Part shown: piece after piece, positions 5,699-7,489 of the stretch
Numbering within the stretch: position 1 is the stretch's first letter
Layout of the letters: each line of letters begins with the position of its first letter
Assembly (NCBI GenBank): GCA_020440935.1
Contig: JAGRNC010000116.1
Location: 1-7,489, forward strand
Reading direction: 5' to 3'
Length of the DNA stretch: 7,489 nt
From: Leptospiraceae bacterium
Lineage (GTDB): Bacteria > Spirochaetota > Leptospiria > Leptospirales > Leptonemataceae
Translations under genes and position numbers: made by a program
Notes under the pieces: generated by a model
The model's database searches: none
The model's input: the letters and a program-made list of their open reading frames with translations, nothing else
Told to the model about the DNA's origin: nothing

Positions 5699-5725
5699 TT
5701 GAGAAAAGTGGCACTTAAGTATTAT
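5699..5725 (+). promoter_or_regulatory. Weak promoter candidate for the sigma-factor operon
   Basis: TTGAGA (5699-5704) and TATTAT (5720-5725) each match the sigma70 consensus at 5 of 6 positions, but the 15-bp spacer is short. Transcription from it would start after the ATG at 5724, which would force use of a downstream GTG (5736 or 5772) for the next gene. It conflicts with the preferred start, so it is held at low confidence. Confidence 0.2.
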
Positions 5726-6425
5726 GCGCAGGGCAGTGCAAATACTTCCAGAGAGCTGCAAAAAGGGAATCGTGGAACGGCTCGCAGGCGAGCTGGAGCA
5801 GTACCAATCGTCTTTGCTTTTTCTGGTGGAATCAAAGCCCGCCATTCAATGTTCCCAAGCCGAGGCCCACAGTTCCCGCTCTGATCATTCCGAGCCTGGC
5901 TATCCGCTTTTGCTGAGCGGCGCGCTTCCGGAAAGTACCGGTCGAGCTTTTGTAGAATTCTTTGAAGGAAGGCTTCTGTATCCCGATTGCCGATCCGCCA
6001 CCGAACTTTCGTCGGAATTTCTTCCATCTGATGGACAATTGCCCGCCGGAATGGGCGTTCTGCATTTGCAATGCGGTGAGTCATCGCTGTGCTGCCTGCG
6101 GGCGGGGAAGCTTCTTTCTCAATTTGCTACCGAATCGGTGCAGGCATCCAGGATGGTGGTTTTTGAAAAGCCGGCGGAAGTGGCTGAAGGCGGGGAGTCC
6201 ATAGAATCCAAAAAAGTTGCGCCGAATCGGTCGGCAGGCATTATTCTGGCTGATATCCTGCGAGCTCGCAGCCAGCCCGATACATTGGATCGGCTGCGGC
6301 AGGAAGCCGATTCTGCATTATTTCTTGCTGCTGCCTATGTTTCTCTGGTTTGCCCGTCGCAGCAGCCATCAGAAGTGGAGCTGCAGGATCTGCGGAATCG
6401 GAGTCTACAAAACTGGGATAATTGA
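5724..6425 (+). CDS. Unknown protein co-transcribed with an ECF sigma factor
   Basis: A 233-residue protein from ATG 5724 (MRRAVQILPESCKKG). I do not recognise a family. There is no signal peptide or clear transmembrane helix. The protein is acidic to neutral, with seven cysteines: 12, 43, 89, 117, 123, 124 and 210. Four residues cluster as His114, Cys117, Cys123 and Cys124, which does not match the zinc anti-sigma motif. Residues 141-168 are Glu/Lys/Ser-rich and probably flexible; 170-203 look helical. Its stop codon is 9 bp upstream of the sigma factor start, so the two genes almost certainly share a transcript, and a role in controlling that sigma factor is a fair inference. No Shine-Dalgarno sequence precedes ATG 5724. 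GTG 5772, with AAAGGGA just upstream, is an alternative giving 217 residues. The opposite strand also has an open frame (5722-6084), but it is shorter and has no supporting context. Confidence 0.7.
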   Translation: MRRAVQILPESCKKGIVERLAGELEQYQSSLLFLVESKPAIQCSQAEAHSSRSDHSEPGYPLLLSGALPESTGRAFVEFFEGRLLYPDCRSATELSSEFLPSDGQLPAGMGVLHLQCGESSLCCLRAGKLLSQFATESVQASRMVVFEKPAEVAEGGESIESKKVAPNRSAGIILADILRARSQPDTLDRLRQEADSALFLAAAYVSLVCPSQQPSEVELQDLRNRSLQNWDN

Positions 6426-6434
6426 ACGAACTAT

Positions 6435-7076
6435 ATGAATCAAGAAGCCATTTCTCAAAGCACATTGCCGGAAGCAGACAAGCTGATCCTGGATTACATT
6501 GCCGGCGGCAGAAAGGATCGCGGCTGGCGGCTTTTCATTGATACATATCAGGAAAGGCTGTACAATCTTTGTTTTCGCATGCTTGGCAACTACGACGATG
6601 CCATCGATGCATTGCAGGAAACCTACGTTCAAATTGATCGCTCCATTGGTTCCTTCCGAGGGCAATCAACGTTGTACACCTGGTCGTATCGCGTGGCGGT
6701 GCATGTGATTCTGGGATTTCGGAAAAAGCGGTCGGCATTGCAAGAAAAGCATACCGGACAGGAGCTTCCGGATATTTCGCGCCCCCAGGACGATCCCGAT
6801 CTAATGTGCGAAGAGAAGTACAGAAAGTACCTTCTGAATCAAGCGCTGCAGAAGCTACCAGATCATCAACGAATTCCGCTGGTTATGCATGACCTGGACG
6901 GTTTCAGTTTTGCAGAAATTGCAGAAAACACCGGATCAACGGAAGGCGCGGTAAAGGTTCGGGTATTTCGCGCAAGGAAGCTTCTAGAGAAGATCCTGCG
7001 TCAGGGAGAGCCAGTGCCAGGTTTCGAAAATGTAGGCCGATTCGATGGCGAGCTTGTCAAACAGTTGATGTCCTGA
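6435..7076 (+). CDS. ECF-type RNA polymerase sigma factor (sigma70 family)
   Basis: A 213-residue sigma factor with only regions 2 and 4, the ECF architecture; it directs core RNA polymerase to a set of target promoters. Region 2 covers about 33-99: YNLCFRMLGNYDDAIDALQE (43-62) for core binding, then SFRGQSTLYTWSYRVAVH (73-90), the -10 recognition part. A polar linker with PDISRPQDDPD (112-122) follows. Region 4 covers about 133-187: ALQKLPDHQRIPLVMHDLDG then the helix-turn-helix FSFAEIAENTGSTEGAVKVR (157-176) and RARKLLEKIL (179-188). About 25 residues beyond region 4 (GEPVPGFENV...LVKQLMS) are an extra C-terminal extension. The gene follows an unknown gene by 9 bp. No anti-sigma gene lies downstream: the next gene is convergent and overlaps its last 20 bp. 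Target promoters and inducing signal are not visible. No Shine-Dalgarno sequence is seen. Confidence 0.94.
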   Translation: MNQEAISQSTLPEADKLILDYIAGGRKDRGWRLFIDTYQERLYNLCFRMLGNYDDAIDALQETYVQIDRSIGSFRGQSTLYTWSYRVAVHVILGFRKKRSALQEKHTGQELPDISRPQDDPDLMCEEKYRKYLLNQALQKLPDHQRIPLVMHDLDGFSFAEIAENTGSTEGAVKVRVFRARKLLEKILRQGEPVPGFENVGRFDGELVKQLMS

Positions 7077-7489
7077 ATGGTCTCAGGTATCGCGCTGTAA
7101 ATTCATCCATTGGCAAAGCGGGGTCGTACAGATAACCCTGGCCCATTTCGCAGCTTTCATTAGTTAAGAAAGTGGCCACTTCATCGGTCTCTATTCCCTC
7201 GGCTACCACTTGCATGCGAAGGCTGTGCGCCATCTGAATCATGGCCTGTACCAGGGGCTGCACTGTATCGTCTGTGCCCAGACGGAGCACAAAGCTCTTA
7301 TCGATCTTCAGTACATCGAACAAGAATTTCTGCAAATAGGCAAAGGAAGAATATCCAGTCCCAAAATCGTCCATTACAAGTCGCACTCCCAGTTCGCGCA
7401 GACTATGAAGCAGCGAAATGTTTTTGTCTTCCATTAGCATCGTCTCGGTAATTTCCAACTTGAGGTTTGCCGGTTCGACCTGGTACCGG
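7057..7489 (-). CDS. EAL-domain c-di-GMP phosphodiesterase, C-terminal part
   Basis: The frame enters from the right edge and ends at TGA 7057-7059; 143 C-terminal residues are visible and the start lies outside. The visible part begins RYQVEPANLKLEITETM, the standard middle of an EAL domain. Active-site elements are intact: the Glu of LEITE, the metal-binding Asp pair with loop 6 in DDFGTGYSS (about 7310-7340), the Lys and Asp of LKIDKSFV, the Glu of VVAEGIET, and QGYLY near the end. The EAL motif itself is beyond the window. EAL enzymes hydrolyse cyclic di-GMP to pGpG, and the conserved residues suggest an active enzyme rather than a degenerate receptor. Sensor or GGDEF domains may precede it outside the window. 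The last 20 bp overlap the end of the sigma factor gene on the other strand. Confidence 0.95.
   Translation of the reverse strand, partial: RYQVEPANLKLEITETMLMEDKNISLLHSLRELGVRLVMDDFGTGYSSFAYLQKFLFDVLKIDKSFVLRLGTDDTVQPLVQAMIQMAHSLRMQVVAEGIETDEVATFLTNESCEMGQGYLYDPALPMDEFTARYLRPFRTSTV

Noticed and set aside
5722..6084. Minus-strand open frame of 120 codons opposite the unknown gene
   Set aside because: It is shorter than the plus-strand frame, which is tightly linked to the sigma gene. No motif or context supports it.
6060..6100. Zinc anti-sigma (HxxxCxxC) motif in the protein upstream of the sigma factor
   Set aside because: The actual spacing is H-x2-C-x5-C-C, which does not match.
1..7489. 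CRISPR arrays, insertion sequences, prophage, tRNA or rRNA genes
   Set aside because: No regularly spaced repeats, transposase or integrase motifs, tRNA-like cloverleaf or rRNA-like sequence were seen on either strand.

Overview
This is a bacterial chromosomal window of ordinary, moderately GC-balanced, gene-dense sequence. I see no insertion sequence, phage gene, CRISPR array, tRNA or rRNA. The visible families (a class III cyclase-like N-terminus, a signal-peptide WD40 protein, GyrA, an ECF sigma factor and an EAL phosphodiesterase) suit a signalling-rich free-living Gram-negative. A spirochaete of the Leptospirales is my guess from sequence feel only; nothing here proves it. Most start codons lack a recognisable Shine-Dalgarno sequence.

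Left part (1-2736). A partial gene leaving the window on the minus strand may be the N-terminus of a nucleotide cyclase-type protein. A secreted or periplasmic WD40-like beta-propeller follows on the minus strand. Divergent from it is a small four-helix membrane protein. The gap between these two holds a matched pair of 12-bp direct repeats around a small palindrome, plus a sigma70-like promoter. The membrane protein converges on a minus-strand hotdog-fold (PaaI/4HBT type) thioesterase.

Centre (2737-5663). The thioesterase is divergent from a full-length DNA gyrase subunit A gene. Their shared intergenic region is unusually structured: a perfect 10-bp inverted repeat, overlapping -10-like hexamers, an intrinsic-terminator-like hairpin, a 12-codon upstream ORF containing an orphan perfect Shine-Dalgarno sequence, and another hairpin. 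GyrA carries an extra 72-residue Lys/Ala/Ser/Pro-rich N-terminal tail, with an A-AAA-AAG slippery heptamer at codons 10-12. A 15-bp imperfect tandem repeat and a very strong GC hairpin follow gyrA.

Right part (5664-7489). An unrecognised 233-residue protein lies 9 bp upstream of an ECF sigma factor in a probable two-gene operon. The sigma gene overlaps, tail to tail by 20 bp, the 3' end of an EAL-domain c-di-GMP phosphodiesterase gene that enters from the right edge. No recognisable anti-sigma gene is present, so the unknown partner gene is the natural candidate regulator.

The points most worth a second look are the gyrA leader and basic tail, the possible frameshift site, the phased repeats at about 1450-1490, and the unknown protein paired with the sigma factor. 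No complete novel multi-gene system is evident.
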